Below are positions 28,181 through 37,816 of a DNA stretch of 64,000 bases, one piece after another. The stretch lies in the NCBI GenBank assembly GCA_946183365.1, contig CAMHAH010000012.1, positions 29,181-93,180 of the forward strand. The letters are read 5' to 3'. This DNA comes from an uncultured Clostridia bacterium. Lineage in GTDB: Bacteria > Bacillota > Clostridia > Oscillospirales > Acutalibacteraceae. Position 1 is the stretch's first letter. The number at the start of each line of letters is the position of its first letter. The notes beneath the pieces are model-generated. The model searched no databases. It was not told the DNA's origin and saw only the letters and a program-made list of their open reading frames with translations. The position numbers and the translations under genes are program-made.

Positions 28181-29329
28181 CTATTCTCCTTTTATACGCG
28201 TCAACAGTACGATGCTCTCGACGTGCTTTGTATGCGGGAACATATCAAACGGACAGCACACCTCAGCTCTGTAGCCGAGCCTGTGCAGTACGCGGATATC
28301 GCGCGCCTGGGTCTCGGGATTGCAGGATATGTATACTATCCTGTCGGGAGCAAGGCGGCTGAGCGCCTTTAAAAAGCCCGCGGTACAGCCCGCTCGGGGA
28401 GGGTCGATGAAGGCGACGTCCACCCTCTCTTTGAGCTCTGCGAGCTCCTTTGCGTACAGGCGGCTGTCGGCGGCGGTGAAGCGGATATTCTCAATGCCGT
28501 TGAGCTGAGCGTTCAGCCTCGCGTCGCGGATGGCGGCGGGGTTGAGCTCGACGGAATATACCTTCTCGGCTCTGCGTGAAGCCACGATACCGATGGTGCC
28601 CACTCCGCAGTAGGCGTCGAGAACGGTCTCGGCGCCGCTGAGCCTTGCGAGCTCCACAGCCTTATTATACAGGCGCTCGGTCTGAGCGCTGTTTATCTGA
28701 TAAAACGAGGATGATGATATGACGAATTTCTCACCGCAGAGGATGTCTGTGATAGTGCCCTCGCCGAACAGAACCGAGGTCTGCCGCCCGCTGAACAGCT
28801 TTTTGGGGTCGCTGTTCACGGCGCACACGGCGGTAGTGAGCTGAGGACAAGCCTTTTTGAGCGCGGTCGCGAAGGTCTTTTTAGCGGGGAAGATACTGTC
28901 GGCGCCTATGATTACCGCCATGCACTCGCCCGTACCCCTCGCCTCGCGGATGATGACGCTCCTGAGCCACCCTCTGCCCGTGTACGGGTCAAAGGGAACT
29001 ATCTTGAAGCTCTGAAAAAGCCGCGCCAGCTCGCGCGAGATACCGTTCGCGTTCTCTGAGCAGACGGCGCAGCTCTCGGCAGCCATCACGCTGTGGGTGG
29101 TAGACCTATATATGCCGCTCCTCACCGTCTTGCCGTCTCTGATATAAGCGAACTGAGCCTTGTTGCGATAGCCCGTTATCTCGGGCGATGGGGTTATCCT
29201 CTCGACGGTACAAAAGCCCGATAAGAGCCTTTTGCATATCCGCTCCTTAAACGACAGCTGTTCGTCATAGCTCAGGTTGCAAAGCTGACAGGAATTGCAC
29301 TTCTTTGAATACCCGCAAAAATCATTCAT
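28181..29329 (-). CDS. 23S rRNA (uracil-5)-methyltransferase, RlmD/RlmCD-like
   Basis: Cys cluster MNDFCGYSKKCNSCQLC; FYQINSAQTERLYNKAVELA; VLDAYCGVGTIGI; AFIDPPRAGC; IVYISCNPETQARD. Confidence 0.93.
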   Translation of the reverse strand: MNDFCGYSKKCNSCQLCNLSYDEQLSFKERICKRLLSGFCTVERITPSPEITGYRNKAQFAYIRDGKTVRSGIYRSTTHSVMAAESCAVCSENANGISRELARLFQSFKIVPFDPYTGRGWLRSVIIREARGTGECMAVIIGADSIFPAKKTFATALKKACPQLTTAVCAVNSDPKKLFSGRQTSVLFGEGTITDILCGEKFVISSSSFYQINSAQTERLYNKAVELARLSGAETVLDAYCGVGTIGIVASRRAEKVYSVELNPAAIRDARLNAQLNGIENIRFTAADSRLYAKELAELKERVDVAFIDPPRAGCTAGFLKALSRLAPDRIVYISCNPETQARDIRVLHRLGYRAEVCCPFDMFPHTKHVESIVLLTRIKGE

Positions 29330-29441
29330 CCTTGTACACCTCAGGATAATTCTAACATTTTTCGGCGTATTTATCAATCGTTTTATGCGCGGATAAAACT
29401 GTAACTTGCTAAATACGCGTAAAGTATGTATAATAGATATT

Positions 29442-30680
29442 ATGAAACCTATAAAAGTAATGAGATACGGTAACAAATACCGTTATAATTCATCAAAAAA
29501 AGGCGGGTCGAATATCCTGAAGATAGCTATCCCCGCCATAATACTGGTAGCCGCGCTGACGGCGTTCGTCGTATGGCGCGTATCGGCAGTAAAACCCGCC
29601 GACACTCAGGACGACACAATGAAGCTTTCTATGACGGACGGCAACCCTGTACAGATGGAGCTCAAGACCGGCGATATCTGTATGCTCACGGTGCCGAGCG
29701 CCGTTAAGATGAGCGAGGTCGAGTTCACAAGCTCAGACCCCTCTGTAGTCAGAGTAGACGCAGCGGGTCATGTCGACGCGCTCAAAGCGGGCAAGGCTAC
29801 GATCACCGCGGGAGCGAGGAACTTTACCGCCGCGTGCGATTTCACGGTCACCGAGAACCCGGAGCCGGATATCCCCGAGGAGCTCACCACAGCTATACTC
29901 GCCAATCAGGATATCCTCGCCGAGAATATGAAGAAGGGCGCCGATGATCTGTACAGTCTGACCGTCAACCGCCGAACCAACGTCGTAACCGCCTACACCT
30001 ATGACAGCAAGGGCGAGTACACCGTGCCTGTAAGGGCTATGGTAGCCTCTTGCGGTACAGGCGGCAACGATATCACCGTCACGGGTGATTTCTCGATCTA
30101 CTTCCAGGAGCCGTGGCACCCGCTGTACGGCGATGTATACGGTATGTTCGTATCGGGCTTTGAGGGTCCGTACCTCTTCCACTCCGTACCTTACGATACC
30201 GACAGCCACAGCGCCCTAAAGACCGAGGAGTTCAACAAGCTCGGCGAGCACGCCTCTCAGGGCTGCGTAAGGATGATGGCGGCAGACGTAAGATGGATAT
30301 TCAAATATTGTCCGCTTAACACGCCCGTACACGTAATCGACGCCGACGCTTCGGCAGACCCTTTGGGCAAGCCAAAGACGATCAAGGTGCCCGATAATGT
30401 CAGATGGGACCCCACCGACACCGACCCCTATAACCCATACATCGGCAAGCTGCCCGAGATAAACGGAGCGGCTGACGCGCAGATAAAGAAGGGCGAGGCG
30501 CTGAGCCCCATGGACGGCGTTACCGCGACGGACATCTGCGGCAACGATATCACCGACCGCGTAACGGTAGCGGGTCAGGTGCTGAGCGAAAAGCCCGGCG
30601 TATACTACCTTACATACACCGTAAAGGACGTATTCAATCAGAGGGTACGCGTCACAAGGACCGTAACGGTCACTGAATAA
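29442..30680 (+). CDS. L,D-transpeptidase (YkuD) with Ig-like/Big2-type domain
   Basis: TM anchor; VEFTSSDPSVVRVDAAGHVDALKAGKATITA; YLFHSVPYDTDSHSALKTEEFNKLGEHASQGCVRM. Confidence 0.92.
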   Translation: MKPIKVMRYGNKYRYNSSKKGGSNILKIAIPAIILVAALTAFVVWRVSAVKPADTQDDTMKLSMTDGNPVQMELKTGDICMLTVPSAVKMSEVEFTSSDPSVVRVDAAGHVDALKAGKATITAGARNFTAACDFTVTENPEPDIPEELTTAILANQDILAENMKKGADDLYSLTVNRRTNVVTAYTYDSKGEYTVPVRAMVASCGTGGNDITVTGDFSIYFQEPWHPLYGDVYGMFVSGFEGPYLFHSVPYDTDSHSALKTEEFNKLGEHASQGCVRMMAADVRWIFKYCPLNTPVHVIDADASADPLGKPKTIKVPDNVRWDPTDTDPYNPYIGKLPEINGAADAQIKKGEALSPMDGVTATDICGNDITDRVTVAGQVLSEKPGVYYLTYTVKDVFNQRVRVTRTVTVTE

Positions 30681-30693
30681 TCCTATATAAATG

Positions 30694-30727
30694 AAAAAAC
30701 CGCCTGAGATTACTCCGGCGGTTTTTT
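30694..30727 (+). terminator. Rho-independent terminator
   Basis: AAAAAACCGCC-N12-GGCGGTTTTTT. Confidence 0.85.
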
Positions 30728-30771
30728 CGTTCGTTTCGGTTTGTTATACCGATCCTTGATAAAAGATCTGA

Positions 30772-31317
30772 TCAGATCAGCTCGGCTACAGCCTTCTCAA
30801 CATCCTTCATATCGGCTGTCGGCTCAAAGCGGGCTACTACGTTGCCCTCGCGGTCTACGAGGAACTTTGTGAAATTCCACTTGATATCAGGACTGTTCTT
30901 ATAGTCTTTATCCATCTTCTTAGCCATAGCCTTCATAGCGAGCGCGGCTACACCCTTGCCGAAACCCTCAAAGCCCTTTTGGCTCTTGAGATAGGTGAAC
31001 AGCGGCAGAGCGTTCTCGCCGTTTACGTCGCTCTTCTTCATCTGGGGGAACTGAGTGCTGTATCTCGCGGTGCAGAACTCGTGGATCTCTTCATCGGTTC
31101 CGGGGGTCTGACCCGCGAACTGATTGCAGGGTACGTCGATAACCTCAAAGCCCTTGTCGTGGTACTGCTCGTACATCTTCTCGATGGGCTCATAATGAGG
31201 GGTAAATCCGCAGCCTGTGGCAGTGTTGACGATGAGCATTACCTCGCCCTTGTAATTTGCAAGAGGATACTCGTTGCCTTTGCGGTCGTACAGTGTGAAA
31301 TCATAGATACTTGCCAT
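30772..31317 (-). CDS. Glutathione peroxidase (Cys form)
   Basis: MLIVNTATGCGFTPHYEPIEKMYEQY; PCNQFAGQTPG; IKWNFTKFLVDREGNVVARFEP. Confidence 0.94.
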   Translation of the reverse strand: MASIYDFTLYDRKGNEYPLANYKGEVMLIVNTATGCGFTPHYEPIEKMYEQYHDKGFEVIDVPCNQFAGQTPGTDEEIHEFCTARYSTQFPQMKKSDVNGENALPLFTYLKSQKGFEGFGKGVAALAMKAMAKKMDKDYKNSPDIKWNFTKFLVDREGNVVARFEPTADMKDVEKAVAELI

Positions 31318-31401
31318 AATAATACCTCCTTATATTGTTTGAGGATAATATCCTCTTTTTTAACTTATATATATTGATTTGCAGAAAGCTGTATATGCTT
31401 A

Positions 31402-32511
31402 TCAATCCGAAATATCGCTGTCGAGAGTTATACAGAAGGTGTACTCGGGATAGCTCTCTTTAAGCTGCTCGAGCACCTCGCTGTACAGCTTCTCACGGTC
31501 CTTGACGTCAAAGCTGATCACAAGGTCAAAGGTAACGGTCCCGGTCGATTTGTCGAGATTGAAGCCGTGCATCTGTAAAATATACTCTTTGGCGGTAAGC
31601 TCGTCATGGATAGCGTGGAACAGGCGGTCAGTCTCGGGATCGGCGAGGTTAACCGAATATACGGATATGCCTGTCAGGATAACTCCGTATTTTGAGGCGA
31701 TATCGGTAGTGACACGGCGCTCAAGAGCGTCGAGCTCAGAAGCGTTCATGGTCTCGGGCACCTCTATATGGACCGAGCCGATAAAGGTCTCGGGGCCGTA
31801 GCTGTGGAGTATGAGATCATAAGCGCCGAATACGTTATCATAGGTACACAGCTCGCGCTTTATATCTTTGCTCAGCTCACTGTCGATACGCTCGCCGAGT
31901 ATCTGAGAGATAGTGTCACGGAGTATCTCTAAGCCCGCTTTGATGATGAATATCGAGATAACTACGCCGAGGTAGGCTTCAAGCGAAACGCCCCAGATAA
32001 GGTAGATGGCCGCCGCAAAGAGCACCGAGGCTGAGATTATCGAGTCAAAGAGAGCGTCCTTGCCCGAGGCTGTGAGAGAGTCTGAATTTACCTTCTTGCC
32101 CGTGCGCATCACATAGGTGCCGAGGATTATCTTGACAGCTACCGCAACCGCGATGATCAAGAGACCTATCGGGGTATACTCGGGGGTCTCGGGCTCGATT
32201 ATGCTCTTTATCGACTCTACTATCGACGATATACCCGCGTACAGAACGATGACCGCGATGATGACGGCGCTCAAATACTCTACTCTGCCGTAGCCCAAGG
32301 GGTGTTTTTTATCGGCGGGCTTAGTCGAGAGCTTAGCTCCGATTATAGTTATCACCGAAGAGAGCGCGTCGGTCAGGTTGTTGACCGCGTCAAGCACGAT
32401 CGAGATCGAGTTTGATAAAAGTCCGACGGCAGCCTTGAAGCCCGCCAAAAATACGTTGGCTAATATTCCGATTATACTGGTGCGGACAATGGTCTTTTGT
32501 CTGTCCATCAT
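31402..32511 (-). CDS. Cation diffusion facilitator family transporter
   Basis: SISIVLDAVNNLTDALSSVITIIGAKLSTKPADKKHPLGYGRVEYLSA. Confidence 0.95.
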   Translation of the reverse strand: MMDRQKTIVRTSIIGILANVFLAGFKAAVGLLSNSISIVLDAVNNLTDALSSVITIIGAKLSTKPADKKHPLGYGRVEYLSAVIIAVIVLYAGISSIVESIKSIIEPETPEYTPIGLLIIAVAVAVKIILGTYVMRTGKKVNSDSLTASGKDALFDSIISASVLFAAAIYLIWGVSLEAYLGVVISIFIIKAGLEILRDTISQILGERIDSELSKDIKRELCTYDNVFGAYDLILHSYGPETFIGSVHIEVPETMNASELDALERRVTTDIASKYGVILTGISVYSVNLADPETDRLFHAIHDELTAKEYILQMHGFNLDKSTGTVTFDLVISFDVKDREKLYSEVLEQLKESYPEYTFCITLDSDISD

Positions 32512-32948
32512 TTGACCTCCCTGAGAAGCTTATACAACAGCGTGTAGAGGCTCAACGCCTCTTTCTCGGTCAGAGCTACGCATGAGCCTATCTTGAGCGG
32601 GATAGTCTTGGCGCGCTCCTTGAGAGCCCTGCCCTCGTCGGTCAGAGAGACGGTCACGACGCGCTCGTCCCCCTTATCTCTGGCTCTGGTAAGATAACCC
32701 GCCGTCTCAAGCTTCTTTAACAGCGGGGTAAGAGTACCGTTGTCAAGATAGAGCCGCCTGCCGAGCTCGCCGACAGAGATATTGTCGCTCTCCCACAGTA
32801 CAAGGAACACGATGTACTGGGTATAGGTCAGCCCAAGCTCCCTGAGATGCGGAGTGTACAGGGACACCACCTGTCGCGACGCCGCGTATAAAGGAAAGCA
32901 CAGCTGGTTTTCAAGCTTCATGATCTCATCATAATCTATATCACTCAT
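32508..32948 (-). CDS. MarR family transcriptional regulator
   Basis: LGLTYTQYIVFLVLWESDNISVGELGRRLYLDNGTLTPLLKKLETAGYLTRARDKGDERVVTVSLTDEG; overlaps the CDF gene by 4 nt. Confidence 0.93.
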   Translation of the reverse strand: MSDIDYDEIMKLENQLCFPLYAASRQVVSLYTPHLRELGLTYTQYIVFLVLWESDNISVGELGRRLYLDNGTLTPLLKKLETAGYLTRARDKGDERVVTVSLTDEGRALKERAKTIPLKIGSCVALTEKEALSLYTLLYKLLREVK

Positions 32949-33147
32949 ATTATACCCCTCAAATGAACTTATCTTGATATCTATTATATTTGATAAAATA
33001 TAATTTGTCAAGAGGTAATTTTGCGTTCAGGCAAAAAAGCTTGACAACGGCACATCGGCATATGATGATATCCCCTGCTGCACAGTATAGTTGTAAAGTC
33101 ACAAATGATATTGACTGCGCCAATAAACGACGATATAATTACATATA

Positions 33148-33376
33148 TACCTTTTGGGGAGATCTTCTGACCTCTTATAACGGCGATACAATTACCTATG
33201 ATGCGATCGGTAATCCGCTGCAGTACCGCAACGGTATCTCCTTTACATGAGCGAGCGGCTCTCTGCTTGTGGTCTATGATTATGACGCATGGGGAAACGT
33301 CTTATCTGTAAAGACCGCTAACGGCGTCAATATAACTAACCCTAACAGTATTGCTAATATCCAGTCCTTAAGGTAA
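33148..33376 (+). pseudogene. RHS/YD-repeat protein remnant
   Basis: FWGDLLTSYNGDTITYDAIGNPLQYRNGISFT*ASGSLLVVYDYDAWGNVLSVKTANGVNITNPNSIANIQSLR*: RHS consensus text with an in-frame stop, ending before the conserved FRYRGYYYD region. Confidence 0.85.
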
Positions 33377-33398
33377 ACGAATTAACTGGAGGTTAATA

Positions 33399-33899
33399 AT
33401 GAATAAAAGAATATTATTATATGATTATTGTTTGTTCATTTTAGAGGAAATATCTTTAATTTTAGTTAGTTTTATCATTCCTGATCAATATCAATCAAAG
33501 ATTTTTGACTATATAGTTATTGCTTTTCTCTTCGTATGTGTGGCTGTAATATCTGTATGTTATTTTAAAAGCTTAAAAAGTGTTAAAGTAACAATAAATG
33601 ACGCCGTTACTGCTTTTGGTTTGGTTATAACAGCGACAATAATCTATTTTGTATTTTACAATAATAGTTTTCCTTTGCTTACAAGTGTTCAAGGAACTGT
33701 TTTCAGTGGTATCACAATGATAATCGGAATTCATGGTTTGACATATTTACACCACTTTTTTTTGAACAAAAGTAAAGAATTCGGACACGGATACCAAGCA
33801 AAAGAATATCTATTTATAAGTACTTTGTTTGAAAAAATATCTACAATCACAACAATTGCAACAATTATTGTGGTTGTAGCAAAAACAATTTCAGAATAA
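33399..33899 (+). CDS. Hypothetical multi-pass membrane protein
   Basis: 166 aa, about four hydrophobic segments, AT-rich; GGAGG RBS. Confidence 0.7.
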   Translation: MNKRILLYDYCLFILEEISLILVSFIIPDQYQSKIFDYIVIAFLFVCVAVISVCYFKSLKSVKVTINDAVTAFGLVITATIIYFVFYNNSFPLLTSVQGTVFSGITMIIGIHGLTYLHHFFLNKSKEFGHGYQAKEYLFISTLFEKISTITTIATIIVVVAKTISE

Positions 33900-34063
33900 T
33901 CAACATTTCAAACAAATTAATTAAACCTTTTAAATAGAAATAATCAATTTGGAAATTTGAAGAGTTCTTATTTAATAACTATTCAAAAACAATAGATATT
34001 AATAACTACATTTTAACAGGAAGTGATGTATCGAAATTTGTTTCTTATTCGTCGGGGATTGCA

Positions 34064-34276
34064 ATGTTAAATGACAAAGCTCAAGTCTCGGTATATGGTT
34101 ATGATTTATCTAATAAGGATTTTATATCAGGAGAAGTAGTTTTTAATGATGTAAAGGATATATTTTCAGGCGACTTGTCTCTTATCATCCTATATCAAAA
34201 TGGAAAAATAGACTATTTTGGTTACAGCATTGAAGAAAATTCATACCGATTTATTAAAGAACCATATTGGCACTAA
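34064..34276 (+). CDS. Hypothetical protein, possible orphan immunity protein; start uncertain
   Basis: Coding-like frame extends upstream to about 33944 without an ATG (SIWKFEEFLFNNYSKTIDINNYILTGSDVSKFVSYSSGIAMLND...). Confidence 0.45.
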   Translation: MLNDKAQVSVYGYDLSNKDFISGEVVFNDVKDIFSGDLSLIILYQNGKIDYFGYSIEENSYRFIKEPYWH

Positions 34277-34283
34277 ATAAAAC

Positions 34284-34326
34284 CGACCATACAGGAGCAG
34301 ACAAGCTTCTGTGTGGTCGATTATTT
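34284..34326 (+). terminator. Terminator hairpin
   Basis: CGACCATACAG-N14-CTGTGTGGTCG-ATTATTTT. Confidence 0.65.
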
Positions 34327-34470
34327 TATCCCTTATTCACAAGGGTTTTATTTGAAATTAGTATTAGCCGCATTTTTGCTATATAAGGAACGAGCAGTTC
34401 CTGAAAAGCAAAAATCTGTTGCACAGACGGCGCTTTTACTATATAATACATGGTAGAAAAGAGGGATCAT

Positions 34471-35052
34471 ATGGCAAAGGCTCTTAATCATTTCAGAACC
34501 ATCACGCGCCACCGCCATGAGGTGATACGCAACTGCTTCAAGGCGGGCATACCGTGGCAGGGCTTGAAGCACGACCTGTCGAAATACTCATGGACGGAGT
34601 TCAGCGAGGGCGCGAGATACTGGCAGGGCACCCGCAGCCCCAACGACCGAGAGAGAGAGGTAAAGGGCTACAGCGAATCGTGGATGCACCATAAGGGCAG
34701 GAACCGCCACCACTTTGAGTACTGGACGGATTATTCGCCTGTAGATAAGAAGATAAAGCCCGTAGAGATGCCGACCAGATATGTGGTAGAGATGTTCTGT
34801 GACCGCGTCGCGGCGAGCAAGATATATCAGGGCGACAAATATACCGACCAAAGCCCCCTCACCTATTTTCTCAACGGCAAAACAAGGCGCGGAGAGATGA
34901 TACACCCCGCGACCTCTGACCTGATAGAAAAGTACCTGACCCACCTCGCCGAGAACGGAGAGGAAAAGACCTTCGCCTACTTAAGACAAGTCATAAAAAA
35001 AGATAAAGAAGAACGGAAAAAGAGAAAGAAGGAGCTAAAAAATGCCCGATAA
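34471..35052 (+). CDS. DUF5662-like protein
   Basis: AKALNHFRTITRHRHEVIRNCFKAGIPWQGLKHDLSKYSWTEFSEGARYWQG...ESWMHHKGRNRHHFEYW. Confidence 0.8.
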   Translation: MAKALNHFRTITRHRHEVIRNCFKAGIPWQGLKHDLSKYSWTEFSEGARYWQGTRSPNDREREVKGYSESWMHHKGRNRHHFEYWTDYSPVDKKIKPVEMPTRYVVEMFCDRVAASKIYQGDKYTDQSPLTYFLNGKTRRGEMIHPATSDLIEKYLTHLAENGEEKTFAYLRQVIKKDKEERKKRKKELKNAR

Positions 35053-35521
35053 AAAGCCCACGTTGGCTCAGATACAGCGCACGGCGAACGTAAACCGCGT
35101 AGCGCTTAAGATGAAGGAATATCACAACGGCGACCCTGTTAAGGTACAGCATTTCGTGCGCGTATACACCCTTGCGAAAAGCATAGGCGAGATAGAGAAG
35201 CTCTCCGACGAAGAACAGCTCGATCTTGAGCTCGCCGCTGTAGTTCATAACGTAGAGGGCGACCGTATTCCCATAGTCCGCGATATGCTGAAGGACTGCG
35301 GTATCAGCGACGCCGTTGCCATGCACGTTTGTCATATGGTCGAGAACGACCACAACTATGAGCATATCAGCACCCTTGACCACCAGATACTGGTCGAGGC
35401 GAGACTGATAGTCGATTTCAAAGAGAAGAACACCCCCGTGAACGACATAGTCAGAAAATCCGAGGATATCTTCATCACAAACACGGGCAAGCTCTTTTTA
35501 AAGAGAGCGTTCAATCTCTGA
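35042..35521 (+). CDS. HD-domain phosphohydrolase-like protein with HN in place of HD
   Basis: VQHFVRVYTLAKSIGEIEKLSDEEQLDLELAAVVHNVEGDR...AMHVCHMVENDHNY...ILVEARLIVDFKEK. Confidence 0.7.
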   Translation: MPDKKPTLAQIQRTANVNRVALKMKEYHNGDPVKVQHFVRVYTLAKSIGEIEKLSDEEQLDLELAAVVHNVEGDRIPIVRDMLKDCGISDAVAMHVCHMVENDHNYEHISTLDHQILVEARLIVDFKEKNTPVNDIVRKSEDIFITNTGKLFLKRAFNL

Positions 35522-35539
35522 TATCATTCATATATAAAT

Positions 35540-35570
35540 AAAAGCTGACCTTCATCGGGTCAGCTTTTTT
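35540..35570 (+). terminator. Rho-independent terminator
   Basis: AAAAGCTGACC-TTCATCG-GGTCAGCTTTTTT. Confidence 0.85.
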
Positions 35571-35572
35571 GA

Positions 35573-36517
35573 TTAGTCATGTATATATTCTTCTACAATG
35601 AACCTCGGGCGGCGCTTAGCCTCGAGATAGATCTTGCCGATATACTCGCCGATGATACCGATCGCCACCATCTGCAGACCGCCAATAGCCCAGATAGAGA
35701 CCATCAGCGACGCCCAGCCGGTGTTGGTAGCTCCCGTAAAATAGCGTATCAGCGTATAGATAAGCATGATAAGACTTATCAGGAAGATGATAAGACCCAG
35801 TCGGGTAATCATCTTTATCGGCTTTGTAGACAGAGAGGTTATGCCCTCCCATGCGAGAGCGAGCATCTTCTTGAGCGGATATTTGCTCTCACCCGCGAGG
35901 CGCTCGGAGCGCTCGTAGGTTACTATATCGCTCTTGTAGCCTACCATCGGCACCATGCCCCTGAGGAATAGATTGGTCTCTCTGAACTCGGCGAAGGCTC
36001 TCAGAGCCCTGCGGCTCATAAGTCTGAAATCGGCGTGGTTGAAGATGACCTTAGCGCCCATCTTGTCGAGCAGCTTGTAGTAACCCTCGGCGGTAAAGCG
36101 CTTGAAGAAGGTATCGGTCTCACGCTTTGAGCGCACGCCGTATACCACGTCGCAGCCATCCTCGCACCTTCTGACCATCTCGTCGAACACCTCGATATCG
36201 TCCTGAAGGTCGGCGTCTATAGATATGACCGCGTCAGCCTCGTCTCTTAATGTCATAAGCCCGCACATAAGCGCGTTCTGGTGACCTCGGTTGCGGCTTA
36301 ATTTGATACCGCTGAAGATACTGTCGCTCTCATGCAGCTGAGTGATGAGCTGCCAGGTCTTGTCCTTGCTGCCGTCGTCGATGAATACGATACGGCTGTC
36401 TTGAGTGATCAGCCCGTCTGTCATCATGGAATTGAGCTTTGCCCTGAGCTTCTCGGCGCTGTCGGGCAGCACCTCTTCTTCATTATAACAGGGCACGGCA
36501 ATATATAGTTTTAACAT
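35573..36517 (-). CDS. Glycosyltransferase family 2 (GtrB/DPM1-like)
   Basis: LYIAVPCYNEEEVLPDSAEKL...IVFIDDGSKDKTW...SRNRGHQNALMCGL...AVISIDADLQDD; C-terminal TM pair. Confidence 0.94.
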   Translation of the reverse strand: MLKLYIAVPCYNEEEVLPDSAEKLRAKLNSMMTDGLITQDSRIVFIDDGSKDKTWQLITQLHESDSIFSGIKLSRNRGHQNALMCGLMTLRDEADAVISIDADLQDDIEVFDEMVRRCEDGCDVVYGVRSKRETDTFFKRFTAEGYYKLLDKMGAKVIFNHADFRLMSRRALRAFAEFRETNLFLRGMVPMVGYKSDIVTYERSERLAGESKYPLKKMLALAWEGITSLSTKPIKMITRLGLIIFLISLIMLIYTLIRYFTGATNTGWASLMVSIWAIGGLQMVAIGIIGEYIGKIYLEAKRRPRFIVEEYIHD

Positions 36518-37744
36518 TTATCGAGCCTCCTCTGTAAGCTCCGCGTCTGCCGCCTTTGTGATAAGCGGCAGATAGTATTTAGCATAACCTATCGCGTTGG
36601 GATGTATAGCGTCACAGGTGTAACCCGTGTACGGATTAAGATATGTATAACGGCTGCGCATAGAGGCGTCCTCGGTATTGAGACCGCTGTCGTTATACAG
36701 GTCTACGGCGCGGACAGACCACTTCTCGGCTATCTCCATGCACCTCTCGCCGTATATCTTCTCTTTTTTATCATCGCCGAGCTCCATGTTATGAGCGCGG
36801 ATATATATGACCGGAGTATCTCTCCAGTATGTACGCAGCAGCCACAAGGAACGCTCGAACGCGCCCGAGAGCTCTTTCTCGCTGCGGCGGCTCATATCAA
36901 AACCGCTCTTCATCTCTCCGAGAGCGGTATGGTTTACGTCGTTGGTGCCGCCGTTGATAAGGATGATATCGGCGGTCTTATGTGCGGCGTACGCCTTTCG
37001 TATCTGATCGGGGATATGCTCTTTTTCGTCACAAATGCCGAAGGTAGCTCCCGGTATCGCGTAATCGGTACAGATCATTCCGTATTTCACGGCTATCATA
37101 TCAGAGATACCCGCTCCGTCGTTGCCTGAGCCGTACATAATGCTGTCGCCGAAGGACAGTATGCTCTTGCCCTTGAGCCTTGAATATCGGTCAAGCTCGT
37201 CGCAAAGAGCGTCAAACTCCTCGCTTGTTATCGTCGCGCCGGGGTGTATCTCATTGTTGATATCGGGGATAAAGTAGCCGAGGTACGCCATCGTGGACAT
37301 ATAGCTCTCGTCCTTAGTGATATCGGCTATATAGCCCGCGTAGCTCTCGGGATAATCAAGAGCCCTCGTCATGGTGTAGCCAACATATCTGCGGCTGAGC
37401 GGCATATACATATCGGTCATGCTGTAGGCGGGTATCCAGCCGAGGTCATAAGCCTGTCTGAGTATATCGTCGCCGCCGCCGGTGACCTCATGCCCCGTGG
37501 CTTTCAAAAGCTCGCCGAGCCATTTCACGCGGTTATGAGAGGCTTGCTGTATCCTGTTGTTGAGCCAGCCCGCATAGCTTGTGTTCTTATCGGCGCTGTC
37601 TGCGCTTATCAAGGCGGTCTGAGCGTTTGACGCCCTGCGCGACGACGACGCCGATACAGCCGACACACAGCCGAGCACCGTTATCACGAGCGTCAGCAGT
37701 ACAGCCGCCGCTATTATCGGTATTTTTCCTGAAAATCTCTTCAT
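36518..37744 (-). CDS. SGNH/GDSL-type hydrolase, membrane anchored
   Basis: ILSFGDSIMYGSGN...DIILINGGTNDVNH...CDAIHPNAIGYAKY. Confidence 0.88.
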   Translation of the reverse strand: MKRFSGKIPIIAAAVLLTLVITVLGCVSAVSASSSRRASNAQTALISADSADKNTSYAGWLNNRIQQASHNRVKWLGELLKATGHEVTGGGDDILRQAYDLGWIPAYSMTDMYMPLSRRYVGYTMTRALDYPESYAGYIADITKDESYMSTMAYLGYFIPDINNEIHPGATITSEEFDALCDELDRYSRLKGKSILSFGDSIMYGSGNDGAGISDMIAVKYGMICTDYAIPGATFGICDEKEHIPDQIRKAYAAHKTADIILINGGTNDVNHTALGEMKSGFDMSRRSEKELSGAFERSLWLLRTYWRDTPVIYIRAHNMELGDDKKEKIYGERCMEIAEKWSVRAVDLYNDSGLNTEDASMRSRYTYLNPYTGYTCDAIHPNAIGYAKYYLPLITKAADAELTEEAR

Positions 37745-37816
37745 TATCCCTATCTTTTCATCTCACGCCGCCTTGATACATCAAGCGGTATGAGCCTTCC
37801 TTATATTCATTCAAAA

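Noticed and set aside
30772-31317. Possible selenocysteine glutathione peroxidase
   Set aside because: The active-site position is a normal Cys codon within an uninterrupted frame.
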